Below are positions 20,074 to 30,684 of a DNA stretch of 64,000 nucleotides, one piece after another; within the stretch, counting starts at the first letter, position 1; each line of letters begins with the position of its first letter. This DNA is from an uncultured Roseibium sp. (lineage in GTDB: Bacteria > Pseudomonadota > Alphaproteobacteria > Rhizobiales > Stappiaceae). The notes below the pieces were generated by a model. It did not search any database. It was not told the DNA's origin and was given only the letters and a program-made list of their open reading frames with translations. The translations under genes and the position numbers were made by a program. Location of the stretch: assembly GCF_947499295.1 (NCBI RefSeq), contig NZ_CANMNP010000007.1, positions 62,001 to 126,000 on the forward strand, given 5' to 3'.

Positions 20074-21609
20074 CTACCCCTCACCCAATTTGTCCACAAG
20101 CGCTGGCAGCACATCTTTGAGCGCCGGGGCAAGGTCTTCAGCAATCAGTCCTGGCCCGACAATGTTCCCAGCTTCTCCATGGAGCCAAACCGCCTGACAG
20201 GCAGCTTCAAAGCCTGACACGCCTTGTGCGAGCAGACCGGTCAAGATACCGGCAAGAACGTCACCGGAACCCGCCGTGGCGAGCCATGGCGGTGCATTGC
20301 GGTTGATCGCAGCCCGGCCATCAGGTGAAGCGATGACGGTATCCGCCCCCTTCAATATGAGCGTCGCGCCTGAAAGCCTTGCTGCCAAACGTGCACGCGC
20401 GAGCTTGTTGCCTTCGGCCGGTGGGAAAAGCCTCGCGAACTCGCCCTCGTGAGGTGTCAGAACAACCGGCGCGTCACTTAGCCTGATAAGGGAAAAAAGA
20501 GTGTCGGGGCTTTCAGAGAAACTGGTCAAGGCGTCCGCATCAAGAACGGTTGCTCGACTGGCGCAAAGAATGGCCTCGACTGAATAGCGGGTCTCAGCAC
20601 CAATGCCGAATCCGGGACCAATCAGAACCGATGAAAACCGCTTGTCAGAAAGCAAATCCTGGACAGCCGTTTCGCCAACCAGTTTTTTCAGCATGACAGC
20701 GGTCAAATGGCAGGCGTTGACCATCATCGCATCTGGTGGCGATGCCAGCGTTACAAGCCCGGCCCCGGCACGCAGTGCTGCGGCAGCGCCCAGTCTGGCA
20801 GCGCCGGTTGAAGACACCGGGCCGCTGAATACGACGGCGTGCCCTCTGGTGTATTTGTGGCCCTGCTGACCTGACATCGGCCAGGCATGTCTCCAGAGCT
20901 CCGGCGAATTTTCAAAGACTTGCGGCTTGATGCCATCAAGCACTTCTGGCCGGATGCCGATCTGTGCCACAACAACGGTCCCACAAAGTGCCCGACCAGG
21001 AAAAAGTATATGGCCGGGTTTTTCGCGAAAGAAGGTGACTGTCTTTTGCGCTCTGACAGCAGATCCGAGTTCCTCGCCGCTGGCACCGTTGACACCAGAC
21101 GGAAGGTCGATGGCCAGCACTGGCATGCCGCTGCCATTCACCGCATCAACAACATGCCTGATCTTACCCTCAAGCGGCCGGTCGAGTCCGGCGCCGAATA
21201 GACCGTCGATGATCAGGTCCGCTCTGCCCAAACGCGTGGAAAGAAGTTTTTGCCCCTCTTTGCCTTCATCGATGAGTTCGGCAGGCGAACCCATCCTCTC
21301 AAAGGCCATAAGAGCGTCTCCTTTGAGCCTGTCAGCCGTGTGGGTCAAAAGCACGTCGATACCGTACCCCATCGCGGCAAGGCATCGTGCTGCAATAAAA
21401 CCGTCACCACCATTGTTTCCGGGCCCGCAAAGGATCACGATCCGCGCTCCCGCGGATACCATTTCGAAGGCGGCACGCGCCACCGCCTGCCCAGCCCGCT
21501 CCATCAGCTCAATGCCTGCGACACCACTTTCGATAGTCAGCCTGTCGGCCTGTCCCATTTCGGTGGGCGACAGCAATATAGGAAGTGTTGAGCGCAAGTC
21601 TGTTGCCAT
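20074..21609 (-). CDS. nnr: bifunctional NAD(P)H-hydrate epimerase / ADP-dependent NAD(P)H-hydrate dehydratase
   Basis: This is a metabolite-repair enzyme that converts damaged NAD(P)H hydrates back to NAD(P)H. The 511-residue protein fuses two domains. The N-terminal YjeF_N epimerase (about 1-215) has LCGPGNNGGDGF. The C-terminal ribokinase-like dehydratase (about 230-511) has TPHEGEFARLF and ATAGSGDVLAGILTGLLAQG, with the catalytic Asp in GSGD. I chose the start at 21609 (MATDLRSTLPILLSP), with GAGG about 9 nt upstream. It is divergent from glnB, an arrangement seen in other alphaproteobacteria, and the two share a promoter region of about 370 bp. Confidence 0.95.
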   Translation of the reverse strand: MATDLRSTLPILLSPTEMGQADRLTIESGVAGIELMERAGQAVARAAFEMVSAGARIVILCGPGNNGGDGFIAARCLAAMGYGIDVLLTHTADRLKGDALMAFERMGSPAELIDEGKEGQKLLSTRLGRADLIIDGLFGAGLDRPLEGKIRHVVDAVNGSGMPVLAIDLPSGVNGASGEELGSAVRAQKTVTFFREKPGHILFPGRALCGTVVVAQIGIRPEVLDGIKPQVFENSPELWRHAWPMSGQQGHKYTRGHAVVFSGPVSSTGAARLGAAAALRAGAGLVTLASPPDAMMVNACHLTAVMLKKLVGETAVQDLLSDKRFSSVLIGPGFGIGAETRYSVEAILCASRATVLDADALTSFSESPDTLFSLIRLSDAPVVLTPHEGEFARLFPPAEGNKLARARLAARLSGATLILKGADTVIASPDGRAAINRNAPPWLATAGSGDVLAGILTGLLAQGVSGFEAACQAVWLHGEAGNIVGPGLIAEDLAPALKDVLPALVDKLGEG

Positions 21610-21731
21610 TGGTTCGAACCTCGATATCCTGCCGCCCCACCTTTGCAAGCGAGGATCAGTTTTGTCGAGATCCAACCTTTTGATGATGGAAGCAACACAA
21701 TTTCCGCCTATTAATTAGGCGATTTGCCTAG

Positions 21732-22319
<588 letters not shown>

Positions 22320-22444
22320 CCCACCTATTCCGGCATTCGCCGGCTATCCGAATTCCGGTCCAGCGTCTGAAAGAGCTCGATCTGAACCTCAGCAGGGCCG
22401 GAACAATACCCAACCGTTCACATGATAATTAAGGGATGGACACT

Positions 22445-23854
22445 ATGACCACTGCCGCTGAAGTCCTGAAGGAGATTCAGGAAAAGGACGTGAAATTCGT
22501 CGACCTGCGTTTTACCGACCCGCGCGGTAAAATGCAGCACGTCACGATGGATGTTGCTCTTGTCGATGAAGACATGTTTGCCGAAGGCGTTGCTTTCGAC
22601 GGATCGTCCATTGCTGGCTGGAAGGCCATCAACGAGTCTGACATGATGCTGATCCTGGATCCGGAATCAGCTCACATCGATCCGTTCTTCGCGCAGTCCA
22701 CAATGGCGATCTTCTGCGACATCGTCGACCCGATCACCGGTGAAGGTTACAACCGCGACCCGCGCATGACCGCCAAAAAGGCAGAAGCATACGTCAAGTC
22801 CGGCGGTTTCGGTGACACGATCTATGTTGGTCCGGAAGCCGAATTCTTCATGTTCGACGACGTCCGTTTCAACGCCGACCCTTACAACACCGGCTTTATT
22901 CTGGACAGCACAGAACTGCCGTCCAACATGGGTTCTGAATACGAGACAGGCAACCTCGGCCACCGTCCGCGCACCAAGGGTGGCTACTTTCCGGTCCCGC
23001 CAGTTGACAGCGCACAGGACATCCGCTCCGAAATGCTGTCCGTGATGGGCGAAATGGGTGTTCCGACTGAGAAGCATCACCACGAAGTGGCTGCAGCTCA
23101 GCACGAACTCGGCATGAAGTTCGACGCTCTGACCACTTGCGCTGACAACATGCAGGTCTACAAATACGTTGTTCATCAGGTTGCACATGCTTACGGCAAG
23201 TCCGCAACCTTCATGCCGAAGCCGGTCTTCGGCGACAACGGCACCGGCATGCACTGTCACCTGTCAATCTGGAAAGACGGTGAGCCAACATTCGCCGGCA
23301 ACCAGTACGCAGACCTTTCCGAAACCTGCCTCTACTTCATTGGCGGTATTCTGAAGCACGCCAAGGCCCTCAACGCCTTCACCAACCCGTCCACCAACTC
23401 CTACAAGCGTCTGGTTCCGGGTTATGAAGCTCCTGTTCTGCTCGCATATTCCTCGCGCAACCGGTCCGCATCTTGCCGTATTCCGTTCACGGCGTCTCCG
23501 AAGGCCAAGCGCGTCGAAGTCCGCTTCCCGGATCCGACTGCCAACCCGTACCTGTGCTTCTCCGCACTGCTGATGGCTGGTCTCGACGGCATCAAGAACA
23601 AGATCCATCCGGGTGATGCGATGGACAAGAACCTCTACGATCTGCCTGCAGAAGAGCTTGCAGAAATCCCGACAGTTTGTGGCTCGCTGCGTGAGGCTCT
23701 GGAAGCTGTCGATGCTGACCGTGAGTTCCTAAAAGCCGGCGGTGTATTCGATGACGACCAGATCGACGCTTACATCGAACTGAAGATGGAAGAAGTCGAG
23801 CGTTACGAAATGACCCCGCATCCGGTCGAATTCGACCTGTACTACTCCGTCTGA
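22445..23854 (+). CDS. glnA: glutamine synthetase, type I
   Basis: This is the central ammonium-assimilating enzyme, making glutamine from glutamate, ammonia and ATP as a dodecamer. I chose the ATG at 22445 ([15 protein letters not shown]), with AAGGG about 10 nt upstream, rather than the one at 22436, which sits right on the Shine-Dalgarno sequence. This gives 469 residues, the usual GSI length. Signatures are [12 protein letters not shown], the ATP-binding [12 protein letters not shown], and NLYDLPAEE near residue 400, whose Tyr is the adenylylation site. It is the second gene of the glnBA operon and is followed by a very strong terminator. Confidence 0.98.
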   Translation: MTTAAEVLKEIQEKDVKFVDLRFTDPRGKMQHVTMDVALVDEDMFAEGVAFDGSSIAGWKAINESDMMLILDPESAHIDPFFAQSTMAIFCDIVDPITGEGYNRDPRMTAKKAEAYVKSGGFGDTIYVGPEAEFFMFDDVRFNADPYNTGFILDSTELPSNMGSEYETGNLGHRPRTKGGYFPVPPVDSAQDIRSEMLSVMGEMGVPTEKHHHEVAAAQHELGMKFDALTTCADNMQVYKYVVHQVAHAYGKSATFMPKPVFGDNGTGMHCHLSIWKDGEPTFAGNQYADLSETCLYFIGGILKHAKALNAFTNPSTNSYKRLVPGYEAPVLLAYSSRNRSASCRIPFTASPKAKRVEVRFPDPTANPYLCFSALLMAGLDGIKNKIHPGDAMDKNLYDLPAEELAEIPTVCGSLREALEAVDADREFLKAGGVFDDDQIDAYIELKMEEVERYEMTPHPVEFDLYYSV

Positions 23855-23877
23855 TCGGATCGTACCTTGCAACATGG

Positions 23878-23908
23878 AAAACCCCGGCGGTACCGCCGGG
23901 GTTTTTTT
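23878..23908 (+). terminator. Rho-independent terminator of glnBA
   Basis: A perfect 12-bp GC-rich hairpin (arms AACCCCGGCGG and CCGCCGGGGTT, loop TA-rich) ends in seven T. It starts about 24 bp after the glnA stop. Because the left flank is A-rich it may also stop transcripts of the converging peptidase gene. Confidence 0.92.
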
Positions 23909-23922
23909 GTTGTGTCCGTGCC

Positions 23923-24975
23923 TTAAAGCTGGTTCGATGTGTCTTGAAGCCAATCAGCAAGTGATGGCCTCTCGTGCCGATTTCTGCCCTTTATCGCAGG
24001 CGACGCGATCATCGCATTCAAGACAGCCTCTTGTGTTGTTTCCGCAGCCGCTCTGAAGAGGATATCAATCCGGTCCTCGTTCAGGCACCGGCGATCAACA
24101 AAATCTCTCTCTTCCTGATGAAGAACTTTTTGAGCAGTGGAAAATGCCAGCGCGATATCTCCGCTGCCATTTCCATAAAACGCACCGAGACGGGCAAGGC
24201 CCGCGCCTGCCCGCTTCGCAACACGTTTCAACTGCCGGCTCTCAAGCGGCACGTCGGTCGCAAGCACCACAATAACCGAACCGCGTTCTTCCGAAGACTG
24301 GAGTTCCTTCGGATCCGGACGTCGACCGTCCGGCAAGATCAGGTCACCTGAGCGGCCAAAATTGGCCAGAACAAGAGCCCCCAGCACAAATCGACCGCGA
24401 TCCAGTTCGAACACCCTGGAAGCCGATCCAAGGCCGCCTTTGAAACCAAATGCGCTCATGCCTGCTCCTGCGCCGACACTGCCTTGTTCGACTTCGGGCG
24501 AAGCCGCGTGGAGTGCTGCAATTGCATCGGACTCGGTAAGAGACATGGCCTGAATGTCGCTCAAATACCCGTCATTGCATTCCAGAACCACCGGGTTCAC
24601 TGTGCCTGTCGTGTGACCCACCTCCGGATTTTTCATGATTGTTTGGCGGATCAATGCGTTGACGCCACTGCCAACCGCAAATGTGTTTGTCAGGAGGATC
24701 GGCGTCTCAAGCGTCCCGAGCTCGTCAACCTGAATCAGTCCCGCGCTTTTTCCAAAGCCATTTATGATTTCGACACCCGCAGAAAGCTTCTCTTGGAAGA
24801 CATTCCCGGGATGCGGCAACAGGGCAGTGAACCCTGTGTTCAACTCCCCGCGCCGCATTGTCTTGTGTCCAACGGACACGCCGTTGACATCAGAGATCGA
24901 ATTGGTGGGTCCCGGCTCAAGCGAGCCACAGATCAGACCAAAGCGGCGTGACGGTGAAAGCGGGTAAAAAGACAT
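23923..24975 (-). CDS. P1-family peptidase (DmpA/NylC-like)
   Basis: This is an N-terminal-nucleophile hydrolase of the DmpA/NylC superfamily, about 350 residues. Members mature by self-cleavage just before a serine or threonine that becomes the nucleophile. Here the cleavage motif is YGNGSGDIALAFS near residue 260, with Ser expected as nucleophile. Other family segments are ISDVNGVSVGH near the N-terminus and GHTTGTVNPVVLECNDGYLSD. I chose the start at 24975 because the terminator of the upstream gene (25038-25059) lies inside the longer reading that begins at 25068. Known members include aminopeptidases and amide or nylon-oligomer hydrolases; the substrate here is unknown. It converges on glnA. 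Confidence 0.9.
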   Translation of the reverse strand: MSFYPLSPSRRFGLICGSLEPGPTNSISDVNGVSVGHKTMRRGELNTGFTALLPHPGNVFQEKLSAGVEIINGFGKSAGLIQVDELGTLETPILLTNTFAVGSGVNALIRQTIMKNPEVGHTTGTVNPVVLECNDGYLSDIQAMSLTESDAIAALHAASPEVEQGSVGAGAGMSAFGFKGGLGSASRVFELDRGRFVLGALVLANFGRSGDLILPDGRRPDPKELQSSEERGSVIVVLATDVPLESRQLKRVAKRAGAGLARLGAFYGNGSGDIALAFSTAQKVLHQEERDFVDRRCLNEDRIDILFRAAAETTQEAVLNAMIASPAIKGRNRHERPSLADWLQDTSNQL

Positions 24976-25037
24976 GGAACACCGGGCAAGATTCGCGGGT
25001 TCCGTATTTGAAAGTGAAACGACACACTTCACAATAC

Positions 25038-25059
25038 GAAAAAGCCTCCCGGAGGAGGC
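25038..25059 (-). terminator. Rho-independent terminator of the small exported protein gene
   Basis: The arms GCCTCC (25044-25049) and GGAGGC (25054-25059) with loop CGGA are followed on the minus strand by five T (25043-25039). It lies about 30 bp after the stop at 25090 and upstream of the chosen start of the P1 peptidase. Confidence 0.8.
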
Positions 25060-25089
25060 AATTCGCAAGCGGCAAGATCTTGAAAAATC

Positions 25090-25359
25090 TTAGTAGCAAA
25101 CTTGACGATGACCTACGACAACGTAACGGCCATAATAAGCATCCCAGCGGGTAATCGGGCGATAGCTGCAGCGAACCGGCGGCTGATAACGCGGGCGAGC
25201 CTGGGATGCGATAATTGCACCTGCTGCAAGGCCGAAGATCGCTCCGGCGGCAACGGCACCGGCACGGTTCTTTGCATGAGCTTCGCTCGGTGTCATGGAA
25301 ACGGCGGCAGTTGCGACGGTGGCAACAGTAACGGCGGCGATTGCGAACTTACGAAACAT
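25090..25359 (-). CDS. small exported protein, 89 residues
   Basis: I do not recognise a named family. The start at 25359 (MFRKFAIAAVTVATVATAAVSM) has GAGGA 7 nt upstream. It gives an N-terminal signal peptide, probably cleaved after SEAHA. A Gly/Ala-rich segment follows (GAVAAGAIFGLAAGAIIASQ), which resembles a glycine-zipper membrane stretch. The tail is rich in Arg, Tyr and Pro with two cysteines (RCSYRP, and CY at the end). Such short proteins are common in alphaproteobacteria and probably sit in the envelope. The gene has its own terminator. A longer reading frame extends upstream to 25761 but has no ribosome site or family features and should be ignored. Confidence 0.8.
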   Translation of the reverse strand: MFRKFAIAAVTVATVATAAVSMTPSEAHAKNRAGAVAAGAIFGLAAGAIIASQARPRYQPPVRCSYRPITRWDAYYGRYVVVGHRQVCY

Positions 25360-25528
25360 GTCAAGTCCTCTCTTTTGATCCTGGCGCAATTCGCTGCGCC
25401 GATGAGAAGAACATAGACTTGCCGCAATTGTTTGACTGTGACTGTCATCACGTTGGGTTAGTTTGACATGATCAGCGGCAGCTTTGTTACATTTTATGAT
25501 GTAAATCACAAAAGAAAGGTGATTCTGT

Positions 25529-25747
25529 ATGTGGGCTATTCTTGCAGTTTCCATCCAAATGCTGACCGGTCCGAATGTGTGGCCCGTAAGTGACGAAGGC
25601 ACTTTTGAAACCGAGGCTGAATGCCAGGCAGTGTTGGATGAACTAGTACCTCGAACCTTGAGCGAAGAGTTACGCATTGCCTGGGAAGAAGGCCAATTGA
25701 AGTATGTGTGCCTGAAGGTTCGTCCTTTGGGACGCACTCCCAACTGA
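25529..25747 (+). CDS. small hypothetical protein, 72 residues
   Basis: This is a short gene with ATG at 25529 and AAAGGTGAT about 8 nt upstream. The product starts [16 protein letters not shown], a short hydrophobic segment, followed by an acidic part with [13 protein letters not shown] and KYVCLKV, so two cysteines are present. No named family comes to mind, and whether it is exported is unclear. It lies between the divergent small exported protein gene and tyrS, in the same direction as tyrS. Its ribosome site and amino-acid make-up make it likely to be real. Confidence 0.65.
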   Translation: MWAILAVSIQMLTGPNVWPVSDEGTFETEAECQAVLDELVPRTLSEELRIAWEEGQLKYVCLKVRPLGRTPN

Positions 25748-25880
25748 TCTTTACCGGTCAAGCTGCAACTACGTCCCGTTTTCCCTTGTGCTGCAATTTA
25801 CATCGCAGGCAGCACGCGCTAGAGCACGTCCAACAGTGCGCTTAAGGGCGCAGAAGATGACTACGGACGGACAGGCAGGC

Positions 25881-27134
25881 ATGAGCGAGTTCAAATCGGA
25901 CTTTCTAAACGTTCTTTCAGAACGCGGTTTTATTCACCAGATCTCCGATCCAGACGGGCTCGACGCGCTCTGTGCCAAAGAGACCGTAACCGCCTATATC
26001 GGTTTTGATTGCACTGCGCCGAGCCTACACGCCGGCTCACTTGTCCCGATCATGATGCTCCACTGGTTTCAAAAGACCGGGCACCGCCCGATCGCCTTGA
26101 TGGGCGGCGGCACAACCCGTGTCGGCGATCCATCTGGCAAGGACGAAACCCGCCGGATGCTGACCGAGCAAGATATTGAAGAGAACAAGGCCGGCATCAA
26201 AAAAGTCTTCGAAAAGCTTCTGACTTTTGGAAACGGTCCGACCGATGCACTCATGCTGGACAATGCCGACTGGCTCCTTAAGTTGAATTATGTCGACTTC
26301 CTGAGGGATATTGGCCGGCATTTCTCGGTCAATCAGATGATCCAACGTGACTCGGTCCGTCTTCGCCTTGAGCGTGAACAGCATCTGTCTTTCCTGGAAT
26401 TCAACTACATGCTCTTGCAGGGGTATGACTATCTGGAGCTTTTCCGCAGGACCGGTTGCCGGCTGCAGATGGGTGGCTCGGACCAATGGGGCAATATCCT
26501 TTCCGGAACAGACCTTGTACGCCGCCTTGGTGAAGCGGAAGCATATGCTCTGACGTCCCCGTTGTTGACCACGGCCTCAGGCGCCAAGATGGGCAAGACC
26601 GCAGCCGGAGCCGTCTGGCTGAATGAGGAACAGCTTTCCGCCTATGACTATTGGCAATATTGGCGCAACACAGAAGATGCCGATGTCGAGCGTTTTCTGA
26701 AACTCTTCACCGTGCTGCCTATGGATGAAGTCGCGAGACTGGCTGGGCTTCAGGGAGCGGAAGTCAACGAAGCCAAGAAAATTCTCGCAACTGAGGCAAC
26801 TGCACTGATCCACGGTCGCGATAAAGCCGAGATCGCAGCTGAAACGGCCCGCAAGGCCTTCGAGGAAGGCCAGTCTGCCGAGGGCTTGCCCACAGTCGAA
26901 ATCTCCAAGGCCGACCTTGAAGCAGGCCTTGGCGTATTGTCTGCGTTTGTTACCGCCGGACTGTGTGCCTCTAACGGTGATGTCCGGCGCAACATCAAGG
27001 GCGGCGCGGTCAAGATCAACGACAAGGGCGAGCAGAATGACCGCCGGCAACTGTCCCTGGACGATGTCACCGAAGACGGAATCGTCAAACTGTCACTTGG
27101 AAAGAAAAAGCACGTGCTCTTGAAGCCTGTCTGA
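25881..27134 (+). CDS. tyrS: tyrosyl-tRNA synthetase
   Basis: This is a class I aminoacyl-tRNA synthetase that charges tRNA-Tyr. I chose the ATG at 25881 ([17 protein letters not shown]), with a purine-rich GGACAGGCAGG upstream, giving 417 residues. The HIGH-type motif is PSLHAGSLV near residue 52, and the KMSKS-type motif is AKMGKT near residue 235. The substrate-binding GGSDQWGNI lies between them, and a C-terminal S4 RNA-binding domain follows (about 350-417). It appears monocistronic, with a good terminator. Confidence 0.97.
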   Translation: MSEFKSDFLNVLSERGFIHQISDPDGLDALCAKETVTAYIGFDCTAPSLHAGSLVPIMMLHWFQKTGHRPIALMGGGTTRVGDPSGKDETRRMLTEQDIEENKAGIKKVFEKLLTFGNGPTDALMLDNADWLLKLNYVDFLRDIGRHFSVNQMIQRDSVRLRLEREQHLSFLEFNYMLLQGYDYLELFRRTGCRLQMGGSDQWGNILSGTDLVRRLGEAEAYALTSPLLTTASGAKMGKTAAGAVWLNEEQLSAYDYWQYWRNTEDADVERFLKLFTVLPMDEVARLAGLQGAEVNEAKKILATEATALIHGRDKAEIAAETARKAFEEGQSAEGLPTVEISKADLEAGLGVLSAFVTAGLCASNGDVRRNIKGGAVKINDKGEQNDRRQLSLDDVTEDGIVKLSLGKKKHVLLKPV

Positions 27135-27153
27135 ACAATCGCGAAAATCTGTC

Positions 27154-27186
27154 AAAAGGCCGGTTTATTTTGACCGGCCTTTTTTG
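27154..27186 (+). terminator. Rho-independent terminator between tyrS and the AsmA-like gene
   Basis: The stem AAAAGGCCGGT (27154-27164) with ACCGGCCTTTT (27173-27183) is followed by more T. It is flanked by A on one side and T on the other, so it may serve both converging genes. Confidence 0.85.
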
Positions 27187-27190
27187 TTGG

Positions 27191-30100
27191 TCAATTTGCC
27201 TGAAACTCAAACATCTTTCGGAAGATGCCAGGCGCAATTGCTGAAATCGGATTGACGGACAGCACCGGATCCGAAACCGACCCGGACAGTTTGTAGGTGA
27301 CGCCAATCAGCCCTTCCCCGGAATTGCCACCAAGCGCAAACCCAAGCAACGGTATTTTTGCAAAGAAATTGTTCAGCGCATAAATCGGTACGAATGTTCC
27401 GGTCAGGTTGAGTGTCTGCTGATCCAAATCGACAGTGCCGCTGACCGTGCCACCAAGCGCAGCCCCCTGCAGGGCCCCTTTGGTGATTGTCATCAAGTCA
27501 CCATCACGCTTGAAACTGATGTCAAGTGTGTCGAAACTTGCCGTACCATCAACTTCCCGCCGATTGGCAACCGAACCATCTGGATTCAATCCGTTTCGGT
27601 CACGCTCCCGGATTCGTTTGATAGCGGGGTCTTCGGTGATCTTCAGCTTTCGGACATTAAAGTCCCCAACCCAACTGTCTTCGTCGGCCATGGCAACATT
27701 CACGGTTCCCTTGCCGCCTTGCATACGTTCGTAAAGGTCCAGAAAGCGAAGTGTTGCCCCGGTATCGGCAAAGTTCCCGATGGCTGACTGCGATCCGTTC
27801 TGCGGTGTCACGGAGAATTCGAAACTGGAATTTCCATTCATCAACCCACCCAGATCAGCCGACATCAGACCTTTGCTGCCGGTCTCGATCTGCCCGGCGA
27901 AATCTGAGATACTTTGCCCGTTGAAGCCCGTGACACGATCAATCGTAGCTGAAATTCTCGCTCCGTCTTCGAAGTCGCCCGCTCCCTTGCTTCCACCGGG
28001 ACTGCGAATGCTGCGAATTAGTCCACGACCGTCGAACGCAGCTCCTGCAAAAATAATGTCGTATCGACCACCTGAAGCGCGCTGTATGTCGACTTCTACA
28101 TCGTCTCCCGGGCGAAGCTGAAAAGTATCAAACGAAGCTGTGACAAGGTCACCATCAGCCGACAGGTTCATTCTCCCGGCGACATTGACACCTTCCGACG
28201 TAAGCTTGAAGTTCTCGATCTTGCGTGAAGTATCCGTCTCCACGAGCCTGAAGGAGGCGGTTGCCGGAACCCCATTGGCCTTGTGCCATCCAAGTGCCAG
28301 CAAGCGCACATCTGTAGGTTTCAGATCGATAACAAAGTCCTGTGCATCCTCTGCCCGTGTGACGTTCAGCGTCATGGGCCCGTCCAGAAACGCCGTCAGA
28401 TCGATCCCCTTGTCTCTCAGCTGTGCGGCAGTGGTGGTGACAATAACGTCTTGCTTGCCGGCAACTCCGTTTTCACCAAGAGGAACGACAAGATCGATAT
28501 CAGCCTGCAAGCCGTCCAGTTTGCCCCGCCCCGTTATCGCGACCTGCTGCTTGTTCGCATCTATTGAGACATCTGCATCTGCAACGGTGTGTCCCAAAAT
28601 CGGGTTTGCATCGGTAAAATTCTGCAATTCGCCAGTTGCCCGCCAATCGAGATCGACAATGTCGACAGGTTCTCCGAGCGGAAAGGTTGCCGTTACATCG
28701 AGTTCGCCTTGACCGCTGACACCGTCGTTTTTCAATCCGGCGCGCTCAAGTACTCTGAAGGGAGCGCTGTCGACGACCTCTCCCAGATCCTTTGCCTCGC
28801 CTTGCATCTTCGTCGTGATCTGGGCAGTCTTTCCATGCCGGTGCGGCAAGTTGAATATATTGAAGACCCCCTCTGGCAAAACGATCTCGCCACCATCAGG
28901 GGCCGTCACATAGCCGTCGGTTGCCGAGACGGTGAGCGTTTCGTCTTGAACAGTCAGCGTCCCAGACAACCCCTTTATCTCTGGTACTTCTCCGATGGGC
29001 GTGACGGATCCATCAGAAAAGGTCATGTCCAGACGCATGTCGTCGCCGGACCACCCCGGATCCGGATCACGATGATTGAATGCAGGTGGACGGATAGCAC
29101 CGGTGTAGGAAACCGTTTCTATTGTTCCACCTGTTATTCTGTCGATGATCCATCGCCGCGCAGGTGGAACGAGTGTTATTGGCCAAAGCTGTTTGGCCAC
29201 GGCGATCGGGATCTTCTCCCCCTCCGCGGCAAGAGCCAGATAAGGGCCATCGGACGTTAACTCGAGTTCGGCCACACCGTGAACAACCGCTTTGCCGGAA
29301 CGCGCGGTAAAACGATCGATCGACAAAAGCCGATCTTGCGGGTCAAAACGCGCTCTAACCTGGACCCCATCAAGCATGTGGGGCGCATCTCGAATATCGG
29401 CCGAACCGAATTGCGGATATTCCGCGTCCAGCTTGATACCCCATTCTCGTCCACCGTCGAGACCGGGCTCCAAAGCTCCTGTGAAGAAGATTCGGCTGTT
29501 ACCTCGAATGATATGAGATTTCGTTATTTCAATAGGTTGACCGGTTTTTTTAAAGAGAAGAGACAAAGCTGCATCGTCAAATGCAACCAATGTCCTTCCC
29601 ATTTGAAACCAGCCATTTCGGACCCGGGCAACTGCGTTTGCTGAAAGAAACACACCTTCCGCATCCAGCCTGCTTTCAATTTTTGCCGAAGCCGGCAACC
29701 CAAAGCCCTTGCCGTATTGCGGCGTGGCCTCGGGGCCAAGCAATTCGGCGAGAGTGATACCGTTGACCACAACGCCAATGCTTTTCTCAGCGCCGCCTCC
29801 GGGTGCGCTGCGTGCAAGCTCCATCCGCCAGGTGGAAACACCGCCCGATATTTTTGCAAAAGCGCGGATCGCACGTTTGCTTCCCCTGAAGACATTAGCG
29901 TCTATGCCCGCAAACCGTCGCTCGGTTGCTCCGGACAATTCAACCGAAGCATCCTTGACGCTGACAAACTTCAGAGCTCTGCGTGCAAATTGATCATCGA
30001 CTACATCGCTGACCCGATCGACTGCTTCCATAAGCGGGCCAATTTCAGGGATCTTGGTCGGGCCGCCTTTCAGCTCGATTTCGACGTGCGGTTGATCAAG

Positions 30101-30484
30101 AATGAGCGAGGAGAAATGGACTTTGCCAGAGAAAAGCGCGTCCCTGTTAAGAGGTGCGGTCAGCTTGGGAAGGCGCAAAGTGACTGCCGAGGGGCCACTG
30201 ATATTGGCCTTCGCACCTTCAAGTATGATGTTGATGCCGTCACGCGCCGTAAAGTCAAGGCTTGCGCCGTCTACGGAAAGGGTGACCGGGCCGCGGGTTC
30301 CTTGCATTGCCAGAAGACTTCCCAGCATAGGCACGCGAACTGGCCCGGAGGCAAATACAGCGATTGTCGCCGCGATCAAACAGACGAGAAGGAAAGCGAC
30401 GAAGTATCGTAACCGCTTTCGCTTGGGCCTGGCTTTGCCCGGCTCCTTCTGCTCTGTTGCTCCGCCTTTGGTTGGCAACTCCAC
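27191..30484 (-). CDS. large AsmA-like/DUF3971 envelope protein
   Basis: This is a 1097-residue protein with a basic N-terminus, one transmembrane helix (about residues 26-48, YFVAFLLVCLIAATIAVFA) and a very long periplasmic part. The repeated beta-rich segments, such as the C-terminal TVSGTVDLDQQTLNLTGTFVPIYALNNF, match the DUF3971 and AsmA-like C-terminal regions of YhdP-type proteins. In Escherichia coli YhdP, TamB and related AsmA proteins form bridges that carry phospholipids to the outer membrane. A similar role is plausible here but is inferred from family only. It is alone on its strand, upstream of and divergent from bcp. Confidence 0.88.
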   Translation of the reverse strand: MELPTKGGATEQKEPGKARPKRKRLRYFVAFLLVCLIAATIAVFASGPVRVPMLGSLLAMQGTRGPVTLSVDGASLDFTARDGINIILEGAKANISGPSAVTLRLPKLTAPLNRDALFSGKVHFSSLILDQPHVEIELKGGPTKIPEIGPLMEAVDRVSDVVDDQFARRALKFVSVKDASVELSGATERRFAGIDANVFRGSKRAIRAFAKISGGVSTWRMELARSAPGGGAEKSIGVVVNGITLAELLGPEATPQYGKGFGLPASAKIESRLDAEGVFLSANAVARVRNGWFQMGRTLVAFDDAALSLLFKKTGQPIEITKSHIIRGNSRIFFTGALEPGLDGGREWGIKLDAEYPQFGSADIRDAPHMLDGVQVRARFDPQDRLLSIDRFTARSGKAVVHGVAELELTSDGPYLALAAEGEKIPIAVAKQLWPITLVPPARRWIIDRITGGTIETVSYTGAIRPPAFNHRDPDPGWSGDDMRLDMTFSDGSVTPIGEVPEIKGLSGTLTVQDETLTVSATDGYVTAPDGGEIVLPEGVFNIFNLPHRHGKTAQITTKMQGEAKDLGEVVDSAPFRVLERAGLKNDGVSGQGELDVTATFPLGEPVDIVDLDWRATGELQNFTDANPILGHTVADADVSIDANKQQVAITGRGKLDGLQADIDLVVPLGENGVAGKQDVIVTTTAAQLRDKGIDLTAFLDGPMTLNVTRAEDAQDFVIDLKPTDVRLLALGWHKANGVPATASFRLVETDTSRKIENFKLTSEGVNVAGRMNLSADGDLVTASFDTFQLRPGDDVEVDIQRASGGRYDIIFAGAAFDGRGLIRSIRSPGGSKGAGDFEDGARISATIDRVTGFNGQSISDFAGQIETGSKGLMSADLGGLMNGNSSFEFSVTPQNGSQSAIGNFADTGATLRFLDLYERMQGGKGTVNVAMADEDSWVGDFNVRKLKITEDPAIKRIRERDRNGLNPDGSVANRREVDGTASFDTLDISFKRDGDLMTITKGALQGAALGGTVSGTVDLDQQTLNLTGTFVPIYALNNFFAKIPLLGFALGGNSGEGLIGVTYKLSGSVSDPVLSVNPISAIAPGIFRKMFEFQAN

Positions 30485-30684
30485 AAATCCATTCTAAAGC
30501 CTGTGCGTATCTGTCAGGCAATCCGATTTTCCTGAAACAAGACTTCGCTTGTTCCCGCGCAGCATTGAACGAGTCGCCGAGCGACCTATGATACTGCGAA
30601 CTCTTTGACAAAAGCGACAGTCGCGATCCCGCGAACTGGCGGATTCGGGCATTAACGCACAAACTTTGACGGAAGGAAGGCAAT

